Below are positions 1-7,799 of a DNA stretch of 64,000 nucleotides, in pieces (position 1 is the stretch's first letter; each line of letters begins with the position of its first letter). Location of the stretch: the NCBI GenBank assembly GCA_013322215.1, contig JAAMEZ010000028.1:21558-85557 (forward strand). The letters are read 5' to 3'. A program made the position numbers and the translations under genes. The notes below the pieces were generated by a model, which saw only the letters and a list, made by a program, of their open reading frames with translations, was not told where the DNA came from and searched no databases. Source of the DNA: Martinezella rhizogenes (GTDB taxonomy: Bacteria; Pseudomonadota; Alphaproteobacteria; Rhizobiales; Rhizobiaceae).

Positions 1-1497
1 CTCAATCCCGTTCTGAGGATCGGCCAGCAGATCACCGAGGTGCTGGTGCAGCATCGCGGCATGTCGCAATCGCAGGCCGAAGCCGAGGCCGTGCGCCTGC
101 TCGAGAAGGTGCGCATCCCCTCGGCAAAATCGCGTCTCAACGAATATCCGATGAATTTTTCCGGCGGCATGCGTCAGCGCGTGGTGATTGCGATCGCGCT
201 TGCCTGCGATCCGAAGCTGCTGATCGCCGACGAACCGACGACGGCTCTCGACGTGACCATTCAGGCGCAGATCCTCGGCCTGATCAAGACGCTGCAGGAA
301 GAGGAGGGCATGTCCGTCCTCTTCATCACCCATGACATGGGCGTCGTCGCCGAGATTTCCGATCGCACGGTCGTCATGTATCGCGGCGAGCAGGTCGAGA
401 CGGATGCGACGGCGGCGCTCTTTGCCGGCGCCAGGCATCCCTATACGCGGGCGCTTCTTTCGGCCGTGCCGCAACTCGGCTCGATGACCGGAAAGGACCG
501 CCCCTTGCGCTTTCCGCAGGTGGATATGGCGACCGGCGAGGTGCAGCCGGTGAAGCCGACCGAAGATACGGTAAAGCTCAGCGAGCCGCCCATCCTGAAG
601 GTCGACAACCTCATCACCCGCTTTCCCGTCAAGCGCGGCTTCCTGCGCAGGACCGTCGGCAGCATCCACGCTGTCGAAGGCGTTTCGCTCGAACTCAGGC
701 AGGGTGAAACCCTGTCGCTGGTCGGCGAATCCGGTTGCGGCAAGTCGACGACCGGACGTTCGATCATCCGTCTTGCCCCGGCAATGTCAGGCGAAATCCA
801 AATCGACGGCAAGGATGTCCTGAAGGCCGGCAAGGGCGATCTCGCCGATATCAGGCGCGAAGCGCAGATGATCTTCCAGGATCCGTTCGAAAGCCTCAAT
901 CCGCGCATGCGTATCGGCCAGGCGATCGCCGAACCGATCATTGCCCATGGGCTGGCAAGCGCCTCGCAGGCAAAGGATCACGTCGGCCGCCTTCTCGAAC
1001 GGGTCGGCCTTTCGGCCTCGATGGCGGATCGCTTTCCGCACGAGTTCTCGGGCGGGCAGCGCCAGCGTGTGTGCATTGCCCGGGCACTTGCGCTCGAGCC
1101 GAAGCTTCTCATTGCAGATGAATCGGTTTCCGCGCTCGACGTCTCCGTCAAGGCACAGGTCATCAATCTCATGCTGGATTTGCAGGAGAAGTACGGTCTC
1201 GGCTATCTCTTCATCAGCCACGACATGGCCGTGGTGGAGCGCATCAGCCACCGTGTTGCGGTGATGTATCTCGGTGAGATCGTCGAGATCGGGCCTCGCC
1301 GGGCGGTGTTCGACAATCCGCAACACGACTATACCAAGCGCCTGATGGCGGCAGTGCCGATTGCCGATCCGACGAGGCGCCAGGTGCGCCGCATCTCGAA
1401 TGAGGAGATCGGGAGCCCGTTCCGCACAGTCGACTACCAACCACCAAAGCGCAGATACGAGCAGGTGGGAGACGGCCACTTTTTCCAGGTGGCTTGA
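1..1497 (+). CDS. Oligopeptide/dipeptide ABC transporter ATPase, DppD-DppF fusion (5' partial)
   Basis: The open frame runs in from the left edge, so the first Walker A is missing. What remains starts just after the first Q-loop (SLNPVLRIG-like), followed by the first ABC signature (FSGGMRQR) and Walker B (LLIADEP). A complete second ABC domain follows, with Walker A GESGCGKST, signature FSGGQRQR and LLIADES. Two ATPase domains in one chain, each ending in the oligopeptide-type tail (HPYTRALL, HDYTKRL), is the DppD-DppF fusion common in rhizobia. It would power a dipeptide, opine or oligopeptide permease encoded upstream, outside the window. It is clearly paralogous to the ATPase at 20989-22821. 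The substrate cannot be told. Confidence 0.9.
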   Translation, partial: LNPVLRIGQQITEVLVQHRGMSQSQAEAEAVRLLEKVRIPSAKSRLNEYPMNFSGGMRQRVVIAIALACDPKLLIADEPTTALDVTIQAQILGLIKTLQEEEGMSVLFITHDMGVVAEISDRTVVMYRGEQVETDATAALFAGARHPYTRALLSAVPQLGSMTGKDRPLRFPQVDMATGEVQPVKPTEDTVKLSEPPILKVDNLITRFPVKRGFLRRTVGSIHAVEGVSLELRQGETLSLVGESGCGKSTTGRSIIRLAPAMSGEIQIDGKDVLKAGKGDLADIRREAQMIFQDPFESLNPRMRIGQAIAEPIIAHGLASASQAKDHVGRLLERVGLSASMADRFPHEFSGGQRQRVCIARALALEPKLLIADESVSALDVSVKAQVINLMLDLQEKYGLGYLFISHDMAVVERISHRVAVMYLGEIVEIGPRRAVFDNPQHDYTKRLMAAVPIADPTRRQVRRISNEEIGSPFRTVDYQPPKRRYEQVGDGHFFQVA

Positions 1498-1551
1498 GAG
1501 ATCGACGCGCCGCGCTGATGAGGGCGCGGCTTGCGGCTTGGTTTTCAGATT

Positions 1552-1587
1552 GGCGATCGTTGTATACGAAGAAATATAATGATAGCG
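1552..1587. promoter_or_regulatory. Mo-box-like inverted repeat (putative ModE operator)
   Basis: Fifteen-base arms (1552-1566 and 1573-1587) flank a 6-base centre CGAAGA, with 10 of 15 positions complementary. The right arm AATATAATGATAGCG resembles ModE half sites. The core CGAAGAAATATAA is identical to that in the better palindrome at 7759-7794. It lies 25 bases upstream of the ATG at 1613, where it would overlap the promoter. Regulation by ModE is inferred; no modE gene lies in the window. Confidence 0.55.
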
Positions 1588-1612
1588 ATTGGGACCTTTT
1601 CAGGAGGATCCC

Positions 1613-2677
1613 ATGTTTCAGCGCCAACGTCTGCTTGTTTTCGTTAAAATCGCTATCATTTTCAGCAGCTTGTTGTTTTCCGTCCCTGCCTGGGCTGACC
1701 GTGTCGTGACCGATCAGATCGGCCGGCAGGTGCATATTCCCGATGCCGTCAACCGGGTCGTCATCCTGCAGCATCAGACGCTCAATATCGCCGTCCAGCT
1801 CGATGCGATGGACAAGGTGGTTGGCGTTCTCGACGAATGGAAGAAGCAGCTCGGTGCCAATTATGTGCGGCTTGCGCCGCAGCTGCCCAATCTGCCGATG
1901 CCGGGTGGCCTGACCAAAGTCAATATCGAGGAGCTTTTGAAGCTGAAACCGGATGTGGTCTTCGTGACCAATTATGCGCCGGCCGATATGGTGAAGCAGA
2001 TCGAGGATGCCGGCCTTTCCGTCGTGGCGATCTCGCTGCTCGATGTGCCGCCAGCAGAGGCCGTCAAGCTCAACCCCTCCGTCAAGGATGAGCCAGCCGC
2101 AATCGACGCCGGCTTTGCGACCGGCGTGCGCCTCATCGCTGACGTGCTCGGACGCAAGCAACAGGGCGAGGCGATGATTGCGGTTACCAAGAAGACCCGC
2201 AAACTCGTTGCCGATCGTCTTGCCGATATCCCGGCGGACAAGCGCGTGCCGGTCTATATGGCCAATCCGGACCTGACGACCTACGGCCGCGGCAAATATA
2301 CCGGCCTGATGATGGAGCGCGCCGGCGCACGCAACGTCGCCAGTTCGATCACCGGCTTCAAGCAAGTGACGATGGAGGACGTGCTGACGTGGAACCCCGC
2401 CGTCATCTTCGTCCAGGAGCGTTATCCGGCCGTCGTGGATGAGATCAGGAAGGCTGCCTCCTGGCAGACGATCGATGCCGTCAAGAGCGGGCGCATCTAC
2501 CTCATGCCGGAATATGCCAAGGCATGGGGCTATCCGATGCCGGAAGCCATGGCGCTCGGCGAGCTCTGGATGGCGAAGGAGCTTTATCCCGAGCGGTTCA
2601 AGGATATCGACATGCAGAGGCAAGCGGACGCCTACTACAAGGAATTCTACCGCACCGATTATCGCGCCGTGCAATGA
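1613..2677 (+). CDS. Periplasmic metal/oxyanion-binding protein of a FecCD-type ABC transporter (MolA/FepB/BtuF-like)
   Basis: This is a 354-residue TroA-like binding protein of the siderophore/cobalamin/molybdate superfamily. A signal peptide spans about residues 1-27 (hydrophobic IAIIFSSLLFSVPAWA). It is followed by the usual first lobe (VVTDQIGRQVHIP), the ELLKLKPDVVF helix and the second lobe (WNPAVIFV). The ATG at 1613 has a strong AGGAGG at 1602-1607. It is the first of four overlapping genes; its stop overlaps the permease start by 4 bases. Families of this type bind Fe-siderophores, vitamin B12, haem or molybdate/tungstate. The Mo-box-like site upstream and the ModA-like gene at the operon end favour molybdate or tungstate (Haemophilus MolBCA type), but the ligand is inferred. 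Confidence 0.85.
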   Translation: MFQRQRLLVFVKIAIIFSSLLFSVPAWADRVVTDQIGRQVHIPDAVNRVVILQHQTLNIAVQLDAMDKVVGVLDEWKKQLGANYVRLAPQLPNLPMPGGLTKVNIEELLKLKPDVVFVTNYAPADMVKQIEDAGLSVVAISLLDVPPAEAVKLNPSVKDEPAAIDAGFATGVRLIADVLGRKQQGEAMIAVTKKTRKLVADRLADIPADKRVPVYMANPDLTTYGRGKYTGLMMERAGARNVASSITGFKQVTMEDVLTWNPAVIFVQERYPAVVDEIRKAASWQTIDAVKSGRIYLMPEYAKAWGYPMPEAMALGELWMAKELYPERFKDIDMQRQADAYYKEFYRTDYRAVQ

Positions 2678-3708
2678 GCGCGGCGGCTTCCAGCCGATAC
2701 GGGCCTAGAGCGATGATCGCTACATTGGCGATCCTGCTTGTTATTATCGCTGTCGTCTCGCTCGGCGTCGGCCGCTACGACATTCCATTCCTGCGCGTCG
2801 TGGAAATCCTCTGGTCGCCGATCTCACCGCCGGCGGTGCCCGTCACAGCGACCGAGGCGAATGTCGTCTTCACGGTGCGCATGCCGCGTATCCTGCTGGC
2901 GCTGCTTGCCGGTGCCGGACTGGCGCTCTCGGGCGCGACGCTGCAGGGCGTGTTCCGTAATCCTTTGGTGGGGCCGCAGGTAATGGGCGTTTCCTCGGGA
3001 GCGGCTTTCGGCGGCACGCTTGCCATCCTCTTGAGCTTTTCACGTTATGGCCTGCTCGGCTCGGCTTTCGCATTCGGTTTGTCCGCCCTGGTCATCGTCT
3101 ACGCGCTGAACGGCATTGTCGCGCGGCGCAATATCCTGGCGCTTGTCCTTGCAGGCGTCGTGGTGAGCGGCTTCTTCGGAGCGCTGGTGAGCCTCGTGCA
3201 ATATCTCGCCGATACCGAAGACAAACTTCCGGCCATGGTGTTCTGGCTGCTCGGCAGCTTTGCGACGGCCAATTGGGAAAAGTTCTGGCTGATTGCGGCA
3301 CCTGTCCTGATCGGCAGCCTCCTTTTGCTGGGTCTGCGCTGGCGCATCAATCTGCTGTCGATCGGCGACGAGGATGCGCGTGCCCTCGGCGTCAATGTCG
3401 AGCCGCTGCGCTGGCTGATCCTTGTGCTGGTCTCCTGCATCGTCGCGGCGCAGGTTGCCGTCAGCGGCATCATCGGCTGGGTCGGTCTCGTCGTGCCGCA
3501 TATGGCGCGCATGCTGGTCGGGCCGGATCACCGCGTAATGATGCCGGCATCCCTGCTGATCGGCGCGCTTTATTTGCTCATCATCGACACCATCGCGCGG
3601 ACCGCGACCAGTTCCGAAATCCCGCTTGGCATTCTGACAGCGCTGATCGGCACGCCGGTCTTCGCTTTGGTGCTCCGGCAAACCCAGCGAGGCGTGCATG
3701 GGTTCTGA
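2674..3708 (+). CDS. FecCD-family ABC transporter permease (MolB-like)
   Basis: This is a 344-residue inner-membrane permease. The N-terminal helix (IATLAILLVIIAVVSLGVG) is followed by the FecCD signature VRMPRILLALLAGAGLALSG, then GNPLVGPQ-like FRNPLVGPQVMGVSSGAAFG and a GLVVPHMAR motif near the C-terminus. These are typical of BtuC/FecCD permeases with about ten membrane helices. The start at 2674 forms an ATGA overlap with the binding protein's stop, implying translational coupling; its own stop overlaps the ATPase gene by 11 bases. The likely role is molybdate/tungstate import with its neighbours; iron-siderophore or cobalamin import is the alternative. Confidence 0.9.
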   Translation: MSAAASSRYGPRAMIATLAILLVIIAVVSLGVGRYDIPFLRVVEILWSPISPPAVPVTATEANVVFTVRMPRILLALLAGAGLALSGATLQGVFRNPLVGPQVMGVSSGAAFGGTLAILLSFSRYGLLGSAFAFGLSALVIVYALNGIVARRNILALVLAGVVVSGFFGALVSLVQYLADTEDKLPAMVFWLLGSFATANWEKFWLIAAPVLIGSLLLLGLRWRINLLSIGDEDARALGVNVEPLRWLILVLVSCIVAAQVAVSGIIGWVGLVVPHMARMLVGPDHRVMMPASLLIGALYLLIIDTIARTATSSEIPLGILTALIGTPVFALVLRQTQRGVHGF

Positions 3709-4486
3709 TCCGATCAAGCTGCGGGTCGAAGGGGCGAGCCAATCCTATGATGACGAGCGCTGGCAGTTTCGCGATCTTCATCTTGATCTTCGCGCCGGCG
3801 AGATTACCGCTATTCTCGGGCCGAACGGTCGCGGCAAGTCTACCTTGCTGCGCGTGCTGGCTGGACTTTTGAAGCCGAGCGCCGGCAACATCACGCTGAA
3901 CCTGCAGACAGGCTTCGTGCCGCAAGAGTTTTCCGGCTCCTTTCCCTATTCCGTGCTCGATGTCGTGCTGATGGGGCGTGCCCGTCACATCGGGCTGTTC
4001 CAGACGCCGCGCAAGATCGATGTCGAAAAGGCCATGGAGGCGCTTGATCTCACCGGTATGGCCGACTACGCGCAACGCAACATCGAAGCGCTCTCCGGCG
4101 GTGAACGGCAACTGGTGCTGATCGCGCGGGCGTTGGCCGGCGAAAATGCGGTGCTGTTGCTCGATGAGCCTGCCTCCGCGCTTGATCTCAAGAACCAGGA
4201 TGTTGTTTTGTCGCTGCTTGCAACCCTTGCAGATCGCCAGAGACTGGCGATTGCCTTCACCACGCATCAGCCGAACCATGCGGTCGCCATCGCCGACAAG
4301 GTGCTGCTCATGCTCGACCAGGCAGGAACCATCCTCGGCGCCACCGATGACGTGATGACTGAGGATAATCTCGAAGCGCTCTATGGCCTTCCGGTTCGCT
4401 CGGCGACGCTCGGCAATGGTGAACTTGCGGAGACCGCGTTCGTGCCGCTGTTCCGGCAAAGAGACCGAAAAGGAAATCGCCCGTGA
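3698..4486 (+). CDS. FecE-type ABC transporter ATP-binding protein (MolC-like)
   Basis: This is a single 262-residue ABC ATPase. Walker A is GPNGRGKST (the usual A/S/C at the sixth place is Arg here), the Q-loop is FVPQEF, the signature is LSGGERQ and Walker B is VLLLDEP, followed by the H-loop FTTHQPNHA. It energises the FecCD-type permease encoded by the overlapping gene upstream. Its stop codon overlaps the GTG start of the ModA-like gene (GTGA). Length and motifs match the FecE/BtuD/MolC subgroup, not ModC, because no C-terminal MOP domain is present. Confidence 0.9.
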   Translation: MGSDPIKLRVEGASQSYDDERWQFRDLHLDLRAGEITAILGPNGRGKSTLLRVLAGLLKPSAGNITLNLQTGFVPQEFSGSFPYSVLDVVLMGRARHIGLFQTPRKIDVEKAMEALDLTGMADYAQRNIEALSGGERQLVLIARALAGENAVLLLDEPASALDLKNQDVVLSLLATLADRQRLAIAFTTHQPNHAVAIADKVLLMLDQAGTILGATDDVMTEDNLEALYGLPVRSATLGNGELAETAFVPLFRQRDRKGNRP

Positions 4487-5214
4487 GCAATGCAGTTCAA
4501 GTCTTGTCTGCCGGCAGCCTGCGCCATGCCTTTCCGGCGATCATCGGTGCTTTTGGTTATGAATTCGGCATTGGCATTTCGCTGACGCTCGGGCCTGCGG
4601 GACTATTGCGCGAAACGATCGAGGCGGGCACCAGCTTCGATCTCTTTGCCTCTGCCAACATGGCGCATCCGCGGCGGCTTGTTTCCATGGGTCTTGCGGA
4701 AGATGCGGTCTGCTTTGCCCGCAATCGGCTCTGTGTGCTCGCGCGTGCCGAGCTTGGCCTGACGACGGAGAATTTTCTCGCGGTGCTGTCCTATCCCGCC
4801 GTGAGGATCGGCACGTCGACACCGGGCGATGATCCAGGCGGTGACTATGCTTTCGAGGTTTTCGACCGTATCGAAGCCCGGCATCCGGGAAAGGGCGAGG
4901 CGATCCGGTCCCGCTCCCGGCAATTGGTGGGCGGTCGCAATTCGCCGCCGACACCGCCAGGCAAGGGCGCTGGCTACCTGGTCACCGATGGCGTGGTCGA
5001 TCTGATGATGAGCTATTCTTCAAACGCGCGTCTTCTGGCAGGTGATCCGGCTTTCAGCGTTGTTCCTGTTCCCGACGAGTTTCAACCGCTCATCGAATAC
5101 GGCATGGCGATTCGCATGGATGCGGATGTCGAAACCAGAGAGCTGCGCGACTTTTTATTGTCGCCGACCGGGCAGGAGATCTTGAACGAAGCCGGCTTTT
5201 CTCCGGTCAGCTGA
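4483..5214 (+). CDS. ModA-like substrate-binding protein without a signal peptide
   Basis: This is a 243-residue protein with the fold landmarks of molybdate-binding ModA proteins: an N-terminal strand VQVLSAGSLRHAF, then GPAGLLRETI, FDLFASANMAHP, FARNRLCVLAR and a C-terminal DFLLSPTGQEILNEAGF. The GTG at 4483 overlaps the ATPase stop as GTGA, so it is translationally coupled. The first strand begins at residue 5, leaving no room for a signal peptide, and no in-frame extension is possible without running deep into the ATPase gene. A periplasmic role therefore looks unlikely; a cytosolic oxyanion sensor, buffer or inhibitor of the transporter is possible. The molybdate link is by family and by the operon's Mo-box-like site. 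Confidence 0.75.
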   Translation: MSNAVQVLSAGSLRHAFPAIIGAFGYEFGIGISLTLGPAGLLRETIEAGTSFDLFASANMAHPRRLVSMGLAEDAVCFARNRLCVLARAELGLTTENFLAVLSYPAVRIGTSTPGDDPGGDYAFEVFDRIEARHPGKGEAIRSRSRQLVGGRNSPPTPPGKGAGYLVTDGVVDLMMSYSSNARLLAGDPAFSVVPVPDEFQPLIEYGMAIRMDADVETRELRDFLLSPTGQEILNEAGFSPVS

Positions 5215-5219
5215 GAATA

Positions 5220-6110
5220 TCAGCTGTTCGGCGGCGTGCTCGAGCGCAGATAGACCTCGGCCTCGTCATGCAGCCATTCGCAAAAAAGTGCGGATTTCCG
5301 GTTCCGGCGGGCGCGACGGAGGGCGACATATTCGTGGCCGCTTTCCAGGAAGCCGTAGGGCGCCATCAATCGGCCAAAGCGGATATCGTCGCTGACATAG
5401 GGCCAGGGGGCGACGCAGACGCCAAGGCCGGCGCTCGCAGCTTCGAGCATGAAGTAAAAATGCTCGTATTCGACACGAGGCCCGGTGGCGACCGATCTTT
5501 CGGAGCGGGCCAGCCAGTCGCCCCAGGCGCGCAGCCTCGTGCGCGTGTGAAGCTGAGGCAGGCCGTCGAACTCAGGCGTCGACGCCGCAAAGAGCGATGG
5601 CGCGAGCACCGCGCCCGTCTGTTCCGGAAACAGGGAAATCACATCGGCGCCGGGAGGCCATGGTGCGGTCCCGACGCGGATCGCCACATCGAAGCCGTCG
5701 CGGCTGAAATCGACGGGTTTTGACGAGGCCGACAAGCGCACTTCTATGTTGGGATATTTCGCCTGAAATCGGTAAAGGCGAGGGATGAGCCAGCGCATCG
5801 TAAAGGTGCCGGGGCAGGAGACGTCGAGCTGACCGTCTTCGGTGTCGGCCACGGCACGCACTGACAGATCCATCTGGTCGAATGCGGTCGTGAGCCCCGT
5901 CAAAAGGGTCGCCCCGCCTTCGGTCAGTCTCAGGCGATTCTTCGGTCCTTCGAACAGAGGAACGCCAAGCACCTCCTCGAGATGCTGGATCTGCCGGCTG
6001 ATGGCGCTGTGGGTCACATTGAGCTCGTCGGCCGCAAGCGTCATGCGGCCGAGCCGGCCGGCCGCTTCGAAGGCGCGCAATGCGTTCAGCGAGGGAATTC
6101 GTCTAGCCAT
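5220..6110 (-). CDS. LysR-family transcriptional regulator (GcvA-like)
   Basis: The N-terminal winged helix-turn-helix reads SLNALRAFEAAGRLGRMTLA and continues AISRQIQHLEE, the GcvA/AmpR-type LysR pattern. It is followed by a periplasmic-binding-like effector domain. I chose the ATG at 6110 (MARRIPSLN) because the helix-turn-helix follows at the usual distance; an in-frame ATG at 6116 is an alternative. It is divergent from the methyltransferase gene at 6283 and convergent with the ModA-like gene, only 5 bases apart. LysR proteins usually control the divergent gene, here the methyltransferase and PdxH-like pair, but no effector can be read from the sequence. Confidence 0.88.
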   Translation of the reverse strand: MARRIPSLNALRAFEAAGRLGRMTLAADELNVTHSAISRQIQHLEEVLGVPLFEGPKNRLRLTEGGATLLTGLTTAFDQMDLSVRAVADTEDGQLDVSCPGTFTMRWLIPRLYRFQAKYPNIEVRLSASSKPVDFSRDGFDVAIRVGTAPWPPGADVISLFPEQTGAVLAPSLFAASTPEFDGLPQLHTRTRLRAWGDWLARSERSVATGPRVEYEHFYFMLEAASAGLGVCVAPWPYVSDDIRFGRLMAPYGFLESGHEYVALRRARRNRKSALFCEWLHDEAEVYLRSSTPPNS

Positions 6111-6131
6111 GTGCATTTTCCGAACATTGAC

Positions 6132-6141
6132 TGTTCGAACA
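6132..6141. promoter_or_regulatory. Short palindrome TGTTCGAACA in a divergent LysR promoter region
   Basis: A perfect 10-base palindrome lies between the LysR gene (start 6110) and the methyltransferase gene (start 6283). A related half, CCGAACATTGA, precedes it at about 6119-6129. The position fits a LysR recognition site, but short palindromes occur by chance. Confidence 0.35.
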
Positions 6142-6282
6142 TATCGTTTTTCTTTCGAGAAAATAACGTGTTTTTTGACGCCGAAAGAAGTGGACAGCGT
6201 ATTCATCGAACAATGACGCGCCGATGCAACGGCATTTTCGCGTTCGGCGAAGCTATGTCTGACAAAACAACGGAGGTATGAC

Positions 6283-7059
6283 GTGCAAGGCAGACATCAG
6301 GACGGCAGCGCAGGCGATGCGAACTACGGCGTGATCGGATCGGGCTATACCAACTACCGCCAGCCGGACCCTCATATCGCCGAATTCATCCGCACCGCCC
6401 TCGGCGATGCGAAAACCGTGTTGAATGTCGGCGCCGGTGCCGGCTCCTATGAGCCGATCGATCGGCAGGTGACCGCCGTCGAGCCATCGGCCTCCATGCG
6501 CGCCCAGCGGCCGGCACATCTCCCGGTCGCGATCGACGGGACGGCCGAACATCTTCCTTTTGCCGATCGGAGTTTCGATGCGGCAATGGCGACGTTCACA
6601 GTCCATCAATGGTCGGACCTCAGCCAAGGACTTGCCGAGATGCGCCGTGTCACGCGCGGACCTGTATTGGTATTGAGCTGTGATCCGGACCTGCTCGAAC
6701 GATCGTGGCTGAGCGTCTATGCGTCGGAGATGATTGCCGTCGAGGCGAGGCGTTATCCGGCCATGCATACGATCGCGGCCGCCCTCGGCGGCAATGTGGA
6801 GATCAAAGCGGTGCCGATTCCGCTGAATTGTGTCGATGGCTTCGGCGAGGCGTATTATGGCAGGCCGGAACGAATGCTCGATCCCGGTGCGCGGCTTGCC
6901 AATTCGGCGTGGAGCTTTGTCGACGCCTCCGTCGGCGAGCGTTTTGCCGACGAGCTTGGCCGCGATCTCACCGACGGATCCTGGGATCGCCGTTATGGCG
7001 CCCTACGGACGCAGCCCTTCTTCGAGGGTTCGCTGCGTCTCATCATCGCAAAACCTTGA
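6283..7059 (+). CDS. Class I SAM-dependent methyltransferase (Methyltransf_11-like)
   Basis: This is a 258-residue protein with the glycine-rich SAM-binding motif VLNVGAGAGSYEP (about residues 47-59), the acidic second strand VTAVEPS, and a motif-IV-like stretch LPFADRSFDAAMATFTVHQW. These mark a small-molecule methyltransferase of the UbiE/Methyltransf_11 type. The GTG at 6283 has a good GGAGG at 6272-6276. The PdxH-like gene follows after 10 bases, so the two are probably cotranscribed. Divergent from a LysR gene that may control it. The methyl acceptor is unknown. Confidence 0.85.
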   Translation: MQGRHQDGSAGDANYGVIGSGYTNYRQPDPHIAEFIRTALGDAKTVLNVGAGAGSYEPIDRQVTAVEPSASMRAQRPAHLPVAIDGTAEHLPFADRSFDAAMATFTVHQWSDLSQGLAEMRRVTRGPVLVLSCDPDLLERSWLSVYASEMIAVEARRYPAMHTIAAALGGNVEIKAVPIPLNCVDGFGEAYYGRPERMLDPGARLANSAWSFVDASVGERFADELGRDLTDGSWDRRYGALRTQPFFEGSLRLIIAKP

Positions 7060-7069
7060 GGAGAATGCC

Positions 7070-7714
7070 GTGAGAGACGAATTGCGCATACTGAAGTCCC
7101 TGGCCGGGCCTTTTCCATCGTTCGAGGCGGATCTGACACCCGATAATCCGCAAGACCTGTTTTCCGACTGGCTGCGCGATGCCATCGAGGCTGATATCAA
7201 GGAGCCTCATGCCATGGTGCTTTCCACGATCGACGAGGATGGCGTGCCGGATGCCCGCGTTCTTATCCTGAAGAACCTCGACCAGCGTGGCTGGCACTTC
7301 GCAACGACGGGCAAGGGGCCGAAGGGCCGGCAGATTGCCGCCAATCCCTCCGTGGCGCTCACCTTCTATTGGCCGCAGCTCGGGCGGCAGGTGCGGCTGC
7401 GCGGCATGGCGTTTCAGGCCGAGGCACATGAGCGGTATGCCGATTTCCGTGCGCGTGCATCAGGCGCCAAGGCCATCGCCCTGACCGAGCGTCAAAGCGA
7501 GGTTCTCGGCTCGTCCCAGGAGCTCGACGACGCATTGAAGGTGCAGCATCGGCGATTGCAGGACGAACCCGATCTTGTCGCAGCCGGCTGGGCGCTTTTC
7601 ATCGTCATGCCGCACGAGGTCGAATTCTGGCAGGGAGACGCCGAGCGCCGTCACCATCGTTTGCGATATCGGCGTGAAAAGACAGGCTGGTTGAAGGAGC
7701 GACTCTGGCCGTGA
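7070..7714 (+). CDS. Pyridoxamine 5'-phosphate oxidase family protein (PdxH-like)
   Basis: This is a 214-residue FMN flavoprotein of the PNPOx fold. Visible PdxH features are the FMN-binding region (AMVLSTIDEDGVPDARVLILK, split around residues 44-64), WHFATTGKGPKG, FYWPQLGRQVRLRG and the C-terminal FWQGDAERRHHRLRYRR. The last matches the PdxH tail where canonical enzymes have FWQG..RLHDR. The GTG at 7070 is preceded by GAGGAGA at 7057-7063. Because of these changes it may be a paralogue acting on another substrate and not the housekeeping enzyme making pyridoxal phosphate. It lies directly behind the methyltransferase gene. Confidence 0.8.
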   Translation: MRDELRILKSLAGPFPSFEADLTPDNPQDLFSDWLRDAIEADIKEPHAMVLSTIDEDGVPDARVLILKNLDQRGWHFATTGKGPKGRQIAANPSVALTFYWPQLGRQVRLRGMAFQAEAHERYADFRARASGAKAIALTERQSEVLGSSQELDDALKVQHRRLQDEPDLVAAGWALFIVMPHEVEFWQGDAERRHHRLRYRREKTGWLKERLWP

Positions 7715-7758
7715 TGCCTCGTGCTTTGATGACTGGGCTTGCCTGATGGGGAAAGACG

Positions 7759-7794
7759 CACTAGCGTAATATTCGAAGAAATATAACGCTAGTG
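7759..7794. promoter_or_regulatory. Mo-box-like palindrome (putative ModE operator), near perfect
   Basis: Left arm CACTAGCGTAATATT (7759-7773) and right arm AATATAACGCTAGTG (7780-7794) pair at 14 of 15 positions around the centre CGAAGA. The outer eight bases of each arm pair perfectly. The AATATAACG half site and 6-base spacing resemble ModE operators. It ends five bases before the first possible ATG of the DUF2325 gene, so a bound regulator would overlap the promoter or transcription start. The same core occurs at 1567-1579. Confidence 0.65.
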
Positions 7795-7799
7795 CTCAC

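Noticed and set aside
1244..2674. Minus-strand frame opposite the ATPase end and binding protein gene
   Set aside because: Shadow of recognisable plus-strand genes; no start signal and low-complexity composition.
1613..4486. Siderophore or vitamin B12 uptake as the role of the FecCD-type transporter
   Set aside because: Not excluded, but no TonB-dependent receptor, Fur/Irr/RirA-like site or cobalamin riboswitch is visible, while a Mo-box-like dyad and a ModA-like gene are.
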